64,000 nucleotides of DNA from Parabacteroides merdae ATCC 43184 (GTDB lineage Bacteria; Bacteroidota; Bacteroidia; Bacteroidales; Tannerellaceae). The translations under genes were made by a program, and so were the position numbers. The notes under the pieces were generated by a model. It worked only from the letters and a program-made list of their open reading frames with translations, searched no databases and was not told the origin of the DNA. Of this stretch, positions 35,488-45,718 are shown one piece after another (positions within the stretch are counted from its first letter, which is position 1; each line of letters starts with the position of its first letter). The stretch spans positions 2,790,001-2,854,000 of the forward strand of contig NZ_CP102286.1 in the NCBI RefSeq assembly GCF_025151215.1, in the 5' to 3' direction.

Positions 35488-37812
35488 ATGAACAAACTAA
35501 CAAAGTATGCATGTATCCTGACAACCCTGGCCGGAGCCGTGGCTTGTTCGGGAGGTAAAAAAGCACAAGGAGACTATGCCATTATCCCGCTTCCTCAAGA
35601 AGTGGTGACACAAGGCAGCGCCCCGTTCCTGTTGAAACCGTCTACCCCGATCTCTTATCAGGAAGGTGATGCGGAAATGGAACAGACCGCCCGTTTCCTT
35701 GCCTCCTATGTCAAAGAGGCTACGGGATATGAACCGAAAGTGATTACCGGGAATGCGGACAAAGGCATTCATCTGTCAATTGCTTCCGACATCCGGAACC
35801 CGGAAGGCTACCGCCTGCTGGTCAGCGAGAACGGCATCGAGATCGCCGGAGCATCCAACGCCGGTATTTTCTATGGCGTGCAGACCTTGCGTAAGTCTAT
35901 CCCCGCCGTGGCCGAAGGAATGGACATCGAGCTTCCGGCCGCCAGTATCAACGACTATCCGCGTTTCCCGTATCGCGGTATGCACCTCGATGTTTCCCGG
36001 CACTTCTTCCCGGTAGATTCGGTCAAGAAGTTCATCGATATTCTTGCCTTGCACAATATGAACCGCTTCCACTGGCACCTGACAGACGACCAGGGATGGC
36101 GCATCGAGATCAAGAAATATCCGGAACTGACCCAGATCGGGGCGCAACGCAAGGAAACCGTCATCGGCCGTAACTCCGGCAAATATGACGGCAAACCGTA
36201 TGGCGAAGGCATGTTCTATACGCAAGACGAAATCCGCGACGTGATCGCTTACGCCCAAGAACGTTTCATCACGATCATCCCCGAAATAGACCTTCCGGGA
36301 CACCAGTTGGCAGCTATCACGACTTATCCGGACCTGGGTTGTACGGGCGGACCGTATGAAGTATGGACCCAGTGGGGCGTATCGGACGATGTGATCTGTG
36401 CCGGCAATGAAAAGGCAATGACCTTCCTCGAAGACGTGCTCGGCGAGGTGATCGATCTTTTCCCGTCCGAATATATCCATGTAGGCGGTGACGAATGCCC
36501 GAAAGTGCGTTGGAAGAGTTGTCCGAAGTGCCAGGCACGTATCAAGGCGGAAGGCATCAAAGGAGACAGCAAGCATACGGCCGAAGAATACCTGCAAAGC
36601 TATGTCATTTCACGCATGGAGAAATTCGTCGAAAGCAAAGGGCGCCATATTATCGGCTGGGACGAAATCCTGGAAGGCGGACTAGCCCCGAACGCTACGG
36701 TGATGAGCTGGCGCGGCGTAGACGGAGGTATTGAAGCAGCCAAACAAAAACACAATGTAATCATGACACCCAACTCTTACCTGTATTTCGACTACTACCA
36801 GTCTACCGACACGGAACACGACCCGCTTGCCATCGGTGGTTACCTGCCGTTGGAACGCGTCTATTCGTTCGAACCGACTGCCGGAATCCCGGAAGAGTAT
36901 AAGAAATATGTAACGGGAGTACAAGCAAATCTGTGGACAGAATATATCCCGACATTCAGCCAGGTCGAATATATGGTATTGCCGCGTATGGATGCATTGG
37001 CAGAAGTGCAATGGACAAACGCCCCGAAAGATTTTAAGGCGTTCCTGCCGCGCTTGGTCCGCATGACCGAACTTTACGACCGCTTGGGTTACAACTACGC
37101 CAAACATATCTTCGACATTCGCGCCTCCTTTACTACCGATGGTGACAAAGGTGAAATCGTCGTGACACTCGAAACCGAAGGTTCCGCCGATATCCATTAT
37201 ACGCTCGACGGCAGCGAACCGACGGCAACCAGCCCGAAATACGAAGCCCCTCTCCGCATCAAGCAAAATGCAGAAGTGAAAGCCGTAGCTGTCCGCCCGA
37301 CCGGAAACAGCCGCATCTTCTCCGAGAAGATCGACTTCAACAAGGCGACAGCCAAGCCGGTCACATTGAAGGTGGCTCCCAGCAGAGGCTATGACTTCAA
37401 CGGAGGCCCTGAACTGACCGACGGCCTGAGCGGCAACGACAACTACAAGACCGGACGCTGGTTAGGATTCCAGGGCAAGGACTTGGATGCCGTTATCGAC
37501 CTGAAAGAACCGACCGAGTTCAGCAAAGTGTCCTTCAACACGAATGTTGTGAAAGGGGACTGGATCATGGGAGCGGCAGGCGTTACCGTAAAGGTATCGG
37601 ACGACGGACAGAACTTCAAGGAGGTAGCTTCCAAGGTTATCCCGTCTTTAGGCAAAGACGACAAAGACGGCCTTTACCCGCAGGAAATCTCCTTCGACCC
37701 GGTAAAAGCCCGCTATGTCGAAGTCATCATCAAGAGTGACAAACTCCCGACATGGCACGGAGGTGCAGGTAATCCGGCGTTCTTGTTTGTGGACGAAATC
37801 AATCTGCAATAA
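35488..37812 (+). CDS. GH20 beta-N-acetylhexosaminidase with C-terminal discoidin-like domain
   Basis: Lipoprotein of 774 residues (lipobox AGAVAC, Cys21). Order: GH20 N-terminal domain (about 30-155), catalytic barrel starting YPRFPYRGMHLDVSRHFFPVDSVKKFIDILALHNMNRFHWHLTDDQGWRIEI, with the catalytic Asp-Glu pair in HVGGDECPK near 335; a chitobiase-like C-terminal segment (ADIHYTLDGSEPTATSPKYEAPL) near 570; and an F5/8-type discoidin domain (about 630-774, GLSGNDNYKTGRWLGFQGKDLDAVIDL). It removes terminal GlcNAc or GalNAc from host glycans, at the outer membrane. Confidence 0.96.
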   Translation: MNKLTKYACILTTLAGAVACSGGKKAQGDYAIIPLPQEVVTQGSAPFLLKPSTPISYQEGDAEMEQTARFLASYVKEATGYEPKVITGNADKGIHLSIASDIRNPEGYRLLVSENGIEIAGASNAGIFYGVQTLRKSIPAVAEGMDIELPAASINDYPRFPYRGMHLDVSRHFFPVDSVKKFIDILALHNMNRFHWHLTDDQGWRIEIKKYPELTQIGAQRKETVIGRNSGKYDGKPYGEGMFYTQDEIRDVIAYAQERFITIIPEIDLPGHQLAAITTYPDLGCTGGPYEVWTQWGVSDDVICAGNEKAMTFLEDVLGEVIDLFPSEYIHVGGDECPKVRWKSCPKCQARIKAEGIKGDSKHTAEEYLQSYVISRMEKFVESKGRHIIGWDEILEGGLAPNATVMSWRGVDGGIEAAKQKHNVIMTPNSYLYFDYYQSTDTEHDPLAIGGYLPLERVYSFEPTAGIPEEYKKYVTGVQANLWTEYIPTFSQVEYMVLPRMDALAEVQWTNAPKDFKAFLPRLVRMTELYDRLGYNYAKHIFDIRASFTTDGDKGEIVVTLETEGSADIHYTLDGSEPTATSPKYEAPLRIKQNAEVKAVAVRPTGNSRIFSEKIDFNKATAKPVTLKVAPSRGYDFNGGPELTDGLSGNDNYKTGRWLGFQGKDLDAVIDLKEPTEFSKVSFNTNVVKGDWIMGAAGVTVKVSDDGQNFKEVASKVIPSLGKDDKDGLYPQEISFDPVKARYVEVIIKSDKLPTWHGGAGNPAFLFVDEINLQ

Positions 37813-37820
37813 GTAAATAT

Positions 37821-37892
37821 TTAGGCACAGATTACACGGATTTCACGGATTCTCTTTCTCATCTCCGTGTAATTCGTGAAATCCGTGCCTAA
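37821..37892. terminator. Long imperfect hairpin between the GH20 and S9 genes
   Basis: A 30-base arm (37821-37850, starting TTAGGCACAGATTACACGG) is complementary to 37863-37892 with about five mismatches, loop of 12. Words such as ACACGGATTTCACGG recur within it, a repeat type common between Bacteroidales genes. Probably terminates GH20 transcription. Confidence 0.6.
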
Positions 37893-37931
37893 AAAATATA
37901 AAGAAGTTTTGCTATTCTAACATATTCCCCC

Positions 37932-40400
37932 ATGAAAAGAGACATACTTATCCTTTCTGCCCTTTGTACCTGTTGCAACCTTTTTGCCGAAGAGATCACA
38001 GTCAAGTATCTCAGGTATGCAGGTCCTTATGAAATAAAAGGCCCGTTCATCGTCGACAGCCTTGACGTGAACAGTAAGAAATTTACAGATGCCGAGTTAT
38101 TAAAAACCGCCATCCCCTTCAACAATGTCCGGAAAAGCAACCGGACACTGGATGCCGCCACTACAGCCGGACAAAGCAAAAACAGCTCCGTCAGCCTCGC
38201 CTCCTTCTATCTGAACAGCGACCGCTATACGGACGGGACTCTTCAGATCAGCGGACCAGAGCATTACGAAGTATATATCGACAACGAGAAACAGACACCC
38301 GCCAACGGCGAGCTCAAGCTCACACTCGAACCCCGCCGCTACGAAGTCGTAATCAAATATCTTACAGCCCCGGACGAAACGAACCACATTCCGAAAGTCA
38401 CCTTCAAGACGGACAGCAAAGCCGTTGTCACGGCGACAACCGATCCAGAGAAGCGTTACACTTTGAGCGATGTCTTCGATGGCACACGCATTCGTTCCGT
38501 CAGCCTCTCCCCCAACGGCAAATACCTGTTGACCGCCTACCAGACGACTTATCCCGGTGGCGATACCGAATCCTTCCAGCAAGTGACCGACCGGGCCACA
38601 GGGCAGGTTTTAATGGAAAGCAACAACCATCATTATAGCTGGATGCCCCGCAGCAACCGTCTTTACTATACCCGCAAAGGCATGCAGGGAAAGGAACTTG
38701 TCACGATCGACCCTGCAACCCAAGCAGAGGAAGTCCTTGCCCACAACCTTCCCGACGGTTGGTTCAGCTTTGCCCCGACAGAGGATTTCCTGCTGTTCAA
38801 CATCATCGAGGAAGGACCGAAGAAAGGGGAAGACCTTCAGGAAATCCTTGTGCCTGACGACCGCCAGCCGGGATGGCGTACCCGTTCATTCATCCATAAG
38901 TACGACCTGGCAACCGGAGTGTTCCAACGCCTTACCTACGGGCACACTTCGACTTCCATCAACGATATTTCCGACGACGGCCGCTATCTGCTCTTCACTT
39001 GTAGCGAACGGGAGCTGACGAAACGTCCGTTTTCGACTACTTTGCTCTATCGGATGGATCTGCAAACACTGGATACGGAACTCCTTTTGAAAGATCCGTT
39101 CATCAGCTATGCCCAATTCTCGCCCGACGGCAAGATGCTGGCAATTGCCGCATCTGGAGAGGCTTTCAATAAAATAGGGCTGAAGATAGCACCGGGGCAG
39201 ACTTCCAATATGGCCGACGGGCAGCTCTTCCTTTACGATCCGGCAAGCAAACAGGCAAATCCTGTCACCAAAGATTTTAATCCATCGGTTCAAAACTTCG
39301 TTTGGAACAAAGGTGATAAACAGATCTACCTGCAGGGAGAAGATAAGGATTGCGTACGCTTGTACGTCTTGAATCCGTCAACCGGGAAAATCCTCCCCAT
39401 CCCGTTAAAAGAGGATATCCTCTCGGATTTTACGATTGCCGAAACAACTCCCGAACTGGTTTATTTCGGCGAAAGCGCCTCCAACTCGCAACGCCTCTAT
39501 TCCGTCAACCTGAAAAAGAAAAGTTCTGTCTGTCTGAAAGATCTTTCCGCCGGCATCTTGAAAGATATCACCCTCGGCGAAGTGCACGATTGGAATTTCC
39601 GGGCAGCTGCCGGCGACACGATCTACGGTCGTTATTACCTGCCGCCCCATTTCGATCCTAACAAGAAATATCCGCTGATCGTGAACTACTACGGGGGAAC
39701 CAGTCCGACGGAACGTTCACTCGAAAACCGGTATCCGTCGCACGTATATGCGGCATTGGGCTACATCGTTTATATCATCCAGCCCAGCGGAGCAACCGGC
39801 TTCGGCCAGGAGTTCTCCGCCCGCCACGTAAATGCATGGGGACAGCGTACAGGAGACGAGATCATCGAAGGAACAAAGAAATTCTGTGCCGAACACAACT
39901 TTGTCGACGCTAAAAAGATCGGTTGCATAGGGGCATCCTACGGTGGCTTCATGACACAATACCTGCAAACAAAAACGGATATCTTTGCCGCCGCCATCTC
40001 TCATGCCGGAATCAGCGACATCACCAGCTATTGGGGCGAAGGTTACTGGGGATACTCCTATAGTGCTTTGGCAAGCGCAAACAGCTATCCCTGGAACGCA
40101 CGGGATATGTACACGTTGCAAAGCCCGCTGTTCAATGCCGACAAAATCAACACCCCGATCCTTTTCCTGCATGGCACGGTCGACACGAACGTCCCGGTAG
40201 GTGAAAGCATCCAGATGTTTACAGCCCTGAAACTGTTAGGCAAACCTACGGCCTTCGTACAAGTAGTAGGACAAAACCACCAGATACTGGACTATAAGAA
40301 GCGTGCTGAATGGAATAAAACCATCTACGCTTGGTTCGCCAAATGGCTCAAGAACCAACCGGAATGGTGGAATGCCATGTATCCGGAAAAGTCTTTGTAA
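37932..40400 (+). CDS. S9-family prolyl oligopeptidase-type peptidase
   Basis: Secreted protein of 822 residues (signal peptide ending CCNLFAEE). Residues about 150-560 form a beta-propeller (ISDDGRYLLFTCSERE, YAQFSPDGKMLAIAA). The C-terminal alpha/beta hydrolase has the nucleophile in GCIGASYGGFMTQY (Ser near 669), Asp in LHGTVDTNVPVGES (near 752) and His in GQNHQILDY (near 784). Such enzymes cleave dipeptides or oligopeptides in the periplasm. Transcribed alone, between two hairpins. Confidence 0.93.
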   Translation: MKRDILILSALCTCCNLFAEEITVKYLRYAGPYEIKGPFIVDSLDVNSKKFTDAELLKTAIPFNNVRKSNRTLDAATTAGQSKNSSVSLASFYLNSDRYTDGTLQISGPEHYEVYIDNEKQTPANGELKLTLEPRRYEVVIKYLTAPDETNHIPKVTFKTDSKAVVTATTDPEKRYTLSDVFDGTRIRSVSLSPNGKYLLTAYQTTYPGGDTESFQQVTDRATGQVLMESNNHHYSWMPRSNRLYYTRKGMQGKELVTIDPATQAEEVLAHNLPDGWFSFAPTEDFLLFNIIEEGPKKGEDLQEILVPDDRQPGWRTRSFIHKYDLATGVFQRLTYGHTSTSINDISDDGRYLLFTCSERELTKRPFSTTLLYRMDLQTLDTELLLKDPFISYAQFSPDGKMLAIAASGEAFNKIGLKIAPGQTSNMADGQLFLYDPASKQANPVTKDFNPSVQNFVWNKGDKQIYLQGEDKDCVRLYVLNPSTGKILPIPLKEDILSDFTIAETTPELVYFGESASNSQRLYSVNLKKKSSVCLKDLSAGILKDITLGEVHDWNFRAAAGDTIYGRYYLPPHFDPNKKYPLIVNYYGGTSPTERSLENRYPSHVYAALGYIVYIIQPSGATGFGQEFSARHVNAWGQRTGDEIIEGTKKFCAEHNFVDAKKIGCIGASYGGFMTQYLQTKTDIFAAAISHAGISDITSYWGEGYWGYSYSALASANSYPWNARDMYTLQSPLFNADKINTPILFLHGTVDTNVPVGESIQMFTALKLLGKPTAFVQVVGQNHQILDYKKRAEWNKTIYAWFAKWLKNQPEWWNAMYPEKSL

Positions 40401-40409
40401 AAAAGTTGA

Positions 40410-40450
40410 AAACAAAGCCCCGAAGACGAAACCGTCCCCGGGGCTTGTTT
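40410..40450. terminator. GC-rich terminator shared by the S9 gene and surface-protein gene 1
   Basis: ACAAAGCCCCG (ends at 40422) pairs with CGGGGCTTGTTT (40439-40450), followed on the plus strand by a T run. It serves the S9 gene rightward and may also end the minus-strand transcript of the 1423-residue surface-protein gene. A related terminator, also built on a GCCCC/GGGGC stem, lies at the same place downstream of the second surface-protein gene (52282-52309). Confidence 0.75.
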
Positions 40451-40480
40451 TTTTATCTGCCTTACACCTTCACAGGCTCA

Positions 40481-40638
40481 CAGCAGAATGAACTTTATTT
40501 CAATACTTTAATATTATTAATATTAAACCGCTTGTTCGCCTGTCACAGGGTAATTACCGTTTGCACGGCACGCGGCCAAACATTTTAGAATTATTTGATT
40601 ATAAATTACTATATAGAGGGAGTGGCCGCTGCCACTCC
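40481..40638 (-). other. 3' untranslated module of surface-protein gene 1, with hairpin
   Basis: In mRNA sense, 18 bases after the stop, GGAGTGGC-loop-GCCACTCC (40638 to 40619) forms an 8-bp perfect hairpin whose tetraloop on the plus strand is CGCT. Then follow the words TTTATAATCAAATAATTCTA, an AATTACCCTG-GACAGGCGAAC block and TTTAATATTAATAATA, before the GC-rich terminator. The same order is found after gene 2 (52347-52541). Confidence 0.65.
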
Positions 40639-40655
40639 AAACTATTCCTCTATTC

Positions 40656-43600
40656 TTATCTTACGATTGCCTTTACAGCTTCTTCACCTTCAACAGCTAC
40701 TACGACTACGCCTTGAGGAGCAGCAATCACAGCATTGTCGGATGTCAGAACCTGAGTGGCTACTACCTGACCCAAGATGTTGCTTACAACAACCTTCTTG
40801 CCGGCAGCGTTAGCGATTGTAACATTGCCTTCGCCTGCGATAATCGTTACTTCAGAAGTCGTGATTTCGTCGTTGGCTGTTGCACCACCAGCGTTAGTGT
40901 CGACATTGTAGAGGTCAGACTGCATAGCTGCTTCGAAGTCATTGATGATGACAGGAACACCGTTCTGTACTTTCACCCAACCACCCAGATTAGCAGACGG
41001 AGCGATACCGCCATCAAACGCTGTCTTCTTTCCATAAGATTCAGATTCGATCAAGAAGTCGTTAGATCCTTCGTTAACCAAACGGAAAGAGAACTTAGCC
41101 TGATCATGAGCATTCAGCTTCAGAGCGACTTTATGAGTTGTGCCATCCAGAACTAAGTTACCAGCTGTCATATAACCCGGCAAGAATGCAAGTCTCTTGT
41201 ATTTACCTTCCCAAGTATATTTCTTAACAGCGGGAACTGAGTCGATCATGTTCACCAAGAAACGACCAAATGTCGTGTCAGCAGTTACTTTACTATGCGG
41301 GCATTTCAAAGCTTCTTCTATTGTTGCATGAGAGTGAGTAGTAGCGTCGCACAGAACTGTATCACCGACTACAAAGTTCACATCCTTGGCAATCAAGTAC
41401 TGTGGCATCAATGTGTTTTCGACACCTGTCGGGATTACATTGAATGCTTCAGCTTTATCGTCACCCTTACCTTCTACGCAAAGCAGGTTGTCAGCTCCTT
41501 CATACAAGTAAGCCTTAGCAGTAGAGTTCACACGGTAGAACTTCATTGCGCCGTTTTCACCCAATTCGTCAGCTGTAAACTCACGATACAGAGCAGTCGT
41601 ATCAGCAACCAATGCGAAAGCAGAAGTTGTAGATTCAGTAGCCACGTTTTCAGCCTTAATCAAGCCTGTTGCATCAATCACACCGGCTTTCTTGCCTTCT
41701 GTCAGCAATGCATAGTAATGAGTTCCGTCTACGCAGTTCACTTCTTTCAAAGTGAATACAGAACCATTTTCTGCACCTTCTGTTACTACCATCATTTCAG
41801 TACCACCAACTTCAGATACCTGAACATATTTCTGGTTGTTAGCGAACTTATACGGATCGTTTACACGGATCTGATAATAAGTCTGGAAGATCGTGTCTTT
41901 TTCGAAGATAGGGGTATTATAACCATTGCCCCATTTTACCAGTTCGAACTTAGTAGCCTCATCGGCAGATACACGTAAGATCGTGTCGTTGCCTACGGTA
42001 GAGTTGCCAATTGTAACACCCAAGTCATTGCCTACATTCAAGTAGTTCAAAGTATAGTTTACATTCTTGGCATCATCGTTAAAGAAGCCCAAGCGGTTAC
42101 TTACGGTCTTTGTCAATTTCAGCGTATCATTAGTCAACCAAGCTTCTTCGTTGTTATAATAATAGTTAATTACGATATTACCATCAGCCAATACTTTGTA
42201 AGAACCATTATTCAGAGTAGCTCCTGTTTCTTGGTTCCAGATTTCAGGATACCCACCGAATTCATTCGTATTCTGATTTACAACCCACTTAGCGGCCGGC
42301 ATGTGTTCGAAGTTCATCACATCCCATTCAGCCGGAGCAACCTTTGTCAAGTTCCAACCGTTCAAATCAACCATCAAGCGAGCACCGTTCTTCTGTGCAT
42401 CAGCACCGTTTACTACATCCATGAAATAGATGCCCGGTTCCAAAACGGCATTGTGAGCAGCAGGAGAGAGGCTCAAACCGATACGGTCGTTGTATGTATA
42501 GATACCTGTGCCTTTCAGCTCTTCGGAAGAACCGATAGTGGCTTCACGACGGGCACCACCTAATACAGCAATCTTAACCAGATTGTTTTCTTGGCCTTTT
42601 GCAGAAGTAGCAAAAATATCGATTTCACTATTTGTACGATCCTTCCAATATTTAGTCGTTACGTTCTTCACGTTGTAACCATCTGCTTCAATACGCAAAG
42701 AGTCCTGAGTCGGCCAGTAGAAGAAACGGAAGTTGAAGCGACCGTTGATATCGCGAGCTGCCAAGTTGTTGACAGATTTGAAATCAGCTTCATGTTCACG
42801 AGTAGCGAATCCTAAATGCTGGATACCTGCAATTTCTTCACCGGCTGAGCCGTTCAGATAAGCTGTGTCGACCATTAAATAAGTATCCTGGCCCTTGGCA
42901 TTCTTGCCGGCTTTCAGAGATAACCAGTTAAATGACTTTTCAAGACGAATGTTTTCAAACACTTCTGAAGCCTTGATAGCAGCACGTTCAGCATCCTTAT
43001 GCGCATAACGAGCGTCTACCCATGTCCAATAAGCTGCCCCCTTTTCACCATCTAAAGCCATCAACTGTTCATTCAAACTTGCAATTTGTTGCGTATAGTT
43101 GAAAATAGCAGTTTCTAGCTCGACCTTCTTAGCACTAACTTCTTTCAGTTCAGCTTGAACAGAGGCCAATTCTTCTTCAAGTTCTTTCAACTCTTTCTTT
43201 GCTTCTTCAAGAGCTTGACTGTGAACTCCATAAGCTTCAAACATTTCGTCATAAGCTGTGCTGGCAGCCTTCTCAGCTTGCTTTTTCTCCTCTGCTACAC
43301 CAATAGCAACATCTAAATCTTTAGAGATTGAAGCTATTGCACCTTCTGAAGCGATAACAGCTTCTGCAGCTTTTTCAAAGGTTTCATTTTCTTCAGTATT
43401 AAGAGCATTGACACCATTTATAAAAGCCTTATTGTTTTGGCTCTTATAAGCTGAAGCAGACATTGATATATCTACACCATTATTTGCTTCTTTCAAGATA
43501 GCATACAAACGATGTCCATATTCTACAAAGGCTTCCTTCTCTGCTTCATCAGTTACCTTAGCTGCATCGAAATAAGAATTCCATGCTTGTGGTTTATCAT

Positions 43601-44927
43601 TAGGGGCATAGCCCATATCTGAGACATAATATACATTATTTGTTTCGTTGAAATACTTCCTCATCGCTGTTCCCCACTTTGCATATCTACTTTTCTGATC
43701 GAATGCTTTATTTTTAACATCCAGAGCAACATTCCATGCATCCGTGGCATTATTGATAGAATTTTGAAGAGCGGTCTGGGCAGCAACTGCATCTTTATAT
43801 TCATTTTGAGCTGCCTCTAATTTTTCAGCCAATTCTGCAAGTTGTTTCTTGGCCTCTTCGTTTAGAGCAGAACTTGTTGCGATAGATTGTTTTTTCTGTA
43901 AAATCGCTTGTTTTGTAGCATCTTCACTTTCATTCAAAAAGTTGTAAATCCAACTTTGATTCACAAGTTCTCTACCTTTTTCAACCTTTTCAGACTCTAC
44001 ATTCTGGATCTTCTGAGCCAAAACATTATATTCTGATTCAGCATCAGCCAGAGCTTTCACGGCTGCTTCTACTTTTTTTTCAGCTTCATTGGCAGCAAGC
44101 ATAGCCGCATCCTTTTCAGCAGCAGCATCAGCAACAGCACCATATGACAAAGTGCTTTCGCCTACAGCATCAACAGCCTCATAAGCATGGCCTTTACCTG
44201 CAGACCACAAGTTTGCCAAACCTTCTGTCACATCTTTTTCAAAAGAGAAAGATGTTTTACCATTTGTTGCATCTTGTGTCTGCAACATGCTGTTCAAATC
44301 GTTCTTTCCTAACCAAACAGGACCAGCAACAGCCGGACGAATGTTCAACTGTGCAAGCTTGTCAGTCTCACGAACATCATACTTGACAGCAGCAACCGTA
44401 CCATCTGCATTCGGAATCAAAGTCATCACAGAGTCTGTCTTGAAATAGGCTTCCGGAGTTTTACCTACATTTAAGCCCTCACTGGCTTCACTTCTCATCC
44501 AAGCCCAAGCGACTGCTTCACCAGCCAAATAAGAACCTTCATAAGTCTTTCCCGGTTTATAATCCTGAATCTTTGCCGGATCAAAAGAGATAGGATAATT
44601 ATAAGCCAAGTTCATAAATTTAAAGGCCACACCATTTTCCTTATTGTCTTTATCAACCGTCACATACCACAAGGATTCCCCTATATTGGCTGCGTAATAA
44701 GGGACATACTTCAAGATGAAACGATCACCTTTTTCTGTCGAAACCTTCTGCATTACCAACACATTCCAACCGTCTGTCAACTGATAGCATTTTCCGTCGG
44801 CCACACTCTCTACCCTAACATTTGTAGGTAGAGCTGACTTTGTGAACTCTAGGTTCTGTGCAGAAACTGTTCCGACTGTCGTTGCCAGTAACATACTGGC
44901 GACAAGAGTAGAAAACTTTTTGTTCAT
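40656..44927 (-). CDS. Large surface protein 1 with long coiled coil and DUF6383-like C-terminal domain
   Basis: Protein of 1423 residues; signal peptide MNKKFSTLVASMLLATTVGTV, cut near VSAQ. After a beta-rich N-terminal part, residues about 270-660 are Ala/Glu/Lys-rich with long coiled coils (EAEKKVEAAVKALADAESEYNVLAQKIQ and EELASVQAELKEVSAKKVELETAIFNYTQQI). A beta-rich region follows, and the last 60 residues (AGEGNVTIANAAGKKVVVSNILGQVVATQ ...) are the DUF6383-like domain, resembling type IX secretion C-terminal sorting domains. Its only plausible promoter is in the invertible segment at 45031-45229, which points away in this sequence, so the gene is predicted silent here. Probably an S-layer-like or surface glycoprotein. 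Confidence 0.82.
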   Translation of the reverse strand: MNKKFSTLVASMLLATTVGTVSAQNLEFTKSALPTNVRVESVADGKCYQLTDGWNVLVMQKVSTEKGDRFILKYVPYYAANIGESLWYVTVDKDNKENGVAFKFMNLAYNYPISFDPAKIQDYKPGKTYEGSYLAGEAVAWAWMRSEASEGLNVGKTPEAYFKTDSVMTLIPNADGTVAAVKYDVRETDKLAQLNIRPAVAGPVWLGKNDLNSMLQTQDATNGKTSFSFEKDVTEGLANLWSAGKGHAYEAVDAVGESTLSYGAVADAAAEKDAAMLAANEAEKKVEAAVKALADAESEYNVLAQKIQNVESEKVEKGRELVNQSWIYNFLNESEDATKQAILQKKQSIATSSALNEEAKKQLAELAEKLEAAQNEYKDAVAAQTALQNSINNATDAWNVALDVKNKAFDQKSRYAKWGTAMRKYFNETNNVYYVSDMGYAPNDKPQAWNSYFDAAKVTDEAEKEAFVEYGHRLYAILKEANNGVDISMSASAYKSQNNKAFINGVNALNTEENETFEKAAEAVIASEGAIASISKDLDVAIGVAEEKKQAEKAASTAYDEMFEAYGVHSQALEEAKKELKELEEELASVQAELKEVSAKKVELETAIFNYTQQIASLNEQLMALDGEKGAAYWTWVDARYAHKDAERAAIKASEVFENIRLEKSFNWLSLKAGKNAKGQDTYLMVDTAYLNGSAGEEIAGIQHLGFATREHEADFKSVNNLAARDINGRFNFRFFYWPTQDSLRIEADGYNVKNVTTKYWKDRTNSEIDIFATSAKGQENNLVKIAVLGGARREATIGSSEELKGTGIYTYNDRIGLSLSPAAHNAVLEPGIYFMDVVNGADAQKNGARLMVDLNGWNLTKVAPAEWDVMNFEHMPAAKWVVNQNTNEFGGYPEIWNQETGATLNNGSYKVLADGNIVINYYYNNEEAWLTNDTLKLTKTVSNRLGFFNDDAKNVNYTLNYLNVGNDLGVTIGNSTVGNDTILRVSADEATKFELVKWGNGYNTPIFEKDTIFQTYYQIRVNDPYKFANNQKYVQVSEVGGTEMMVVTEGAENGSVFTLKEVNCVDGTHYYALLTEGKKAGVIDATGLIKAENVATESTTSAFALVADTTALYREFTADELGENGAMKFYRVNSTAKAYLYEGADNLLCVEGKGDDKAEAFNVIPTGVENTLMPQYLIAKDVNFVVGDTVLCDATTHSHATIEEALKCPHSKVTADTTFGRFLVNMIDSVPAVKKYTWEGKYKRLAFLPGYMTAGNLVLDGTTHKVALKLNAHDQAKFSFRLVNEGSNDFLIESESYGKKTAFDGGIAPSANLGGWVKVQNGVPVIINDFEAAMQSDLYNVDTNAGGATANDEITTSEVTIIAGEGNVTIANAAGKKVVVSNILGQVVATQVLTSDNAVIAAPQGVVVVAVEGEEAVKAIVR

Positions 44928-45030
44928 AACTTAAATTAATTTGTTAGTAAATAATGTATTAAGAATAATTTCTTCTTTTATATATTTAATGTACGCAAGA
45001 CTATCTGTTAACTTTTGTACTTTGATAGCG

Positions 45031-45229
45031 AAAACGTTCGTTTTTTTTAGTCATTTTGGGCGGTCTTCGAAAGAGTTTGTATCGGAAAGGCGGTTTTTCG
45101 TACTCCTTAAGCTATCTGATTGATAAGAAAGAATATAGAAAAAGAAAAAATATTTGTGGAAAGGATTGCAGGTTCAAAAAGTAGTTGTATTTTTGTGCAG
45201 TAAAAATGACGAATTAAAACGAACGTTTT
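45031..45229. promoter_or_regulatory. Invertible promoter segment A, predicted OFF for the 1423-residue gene
   Basis: A 199-base segment bounded by 27-base inverted repeats at 45031-45057 (AAAACGTTCGTTTT ... GTCATTTT) and 45203-45229, three mismatches in 27. The core AAAACGTTCGTTTT and its exact complement AAAACGAACGTTTT sit at the two ends. The segment is homologous to segment B (55400-55599) but reversed, e.g. a stretch around 45111-45140 is the exact complement of 55493-55520. The internal promoter reads away from the gene. As known from Parabacteroides and Bacteroides surface loci, inversion would switch it on. Confidence 0.85.
45188..45195 (+). promoter_or_regulatory. Promoter inside segment A (-7 TATTTTTG), pointing away from gene 1
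   Basis: TATTTTTG matches TAnnTTTG exactly. ATTG at 45165-45168 lies 19 bases upstream as the -33 element. It reads rightward into the 1.2-kb gene-free region, not into the minus-strand surface-protein gene that starts at 44927. Confidence 0.75.
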
Positions 45230-45621
45230 TTTAGTCATTTTGTTTCTGACTACTATCTTTTTTATTCCCAATAAGTTACAAGTAAAAACAAGTAACTTTC
45301 ACCCCTTGAAAACGGGCTTTTTTACTGTTCTTCACAAACAGACATATCATCCTTATTTATAATCACTTATAAACTTTTACTCAAGTAATACTGCAGTAAC
45401 AAACTGCCATTTTGAGAAGAAGGCTGGGAAAATGGAGTTAAAAACGGCCTTTAGGTGGCAAAAAGAAGAAAAATTATCCATAAAATAAAAGAAAGTGTGT
45501 CGTAATGAACGATACGCCATTTTGCAGGGCAACTGCACTAAAATTCAGAAATCGTATAAAATATACCAAAGAAAAAAACAGGGCCTTATCATACAAGTTT
45601 TTCCCATTTCCTCTGTCACTG

Positions 45622-45718
45622 TATCACTGATTTCTTTTTTATCGATTGATATTCAAGCTGTTTCGTTAGTGATATATGCCCGTTTTCTCTATCACTACGG
45701 TATCACTACCCTATCACT
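45622..45718. repeat. TATCACT repeat cluster 1, part with an 11-bp period
   Basis: TATCACT occurs at 45622, 45690, 45701 and 45712; the last three are exactly 11 bases apart. The complement AGTGATA is at 45668. Confidence 0.7.
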
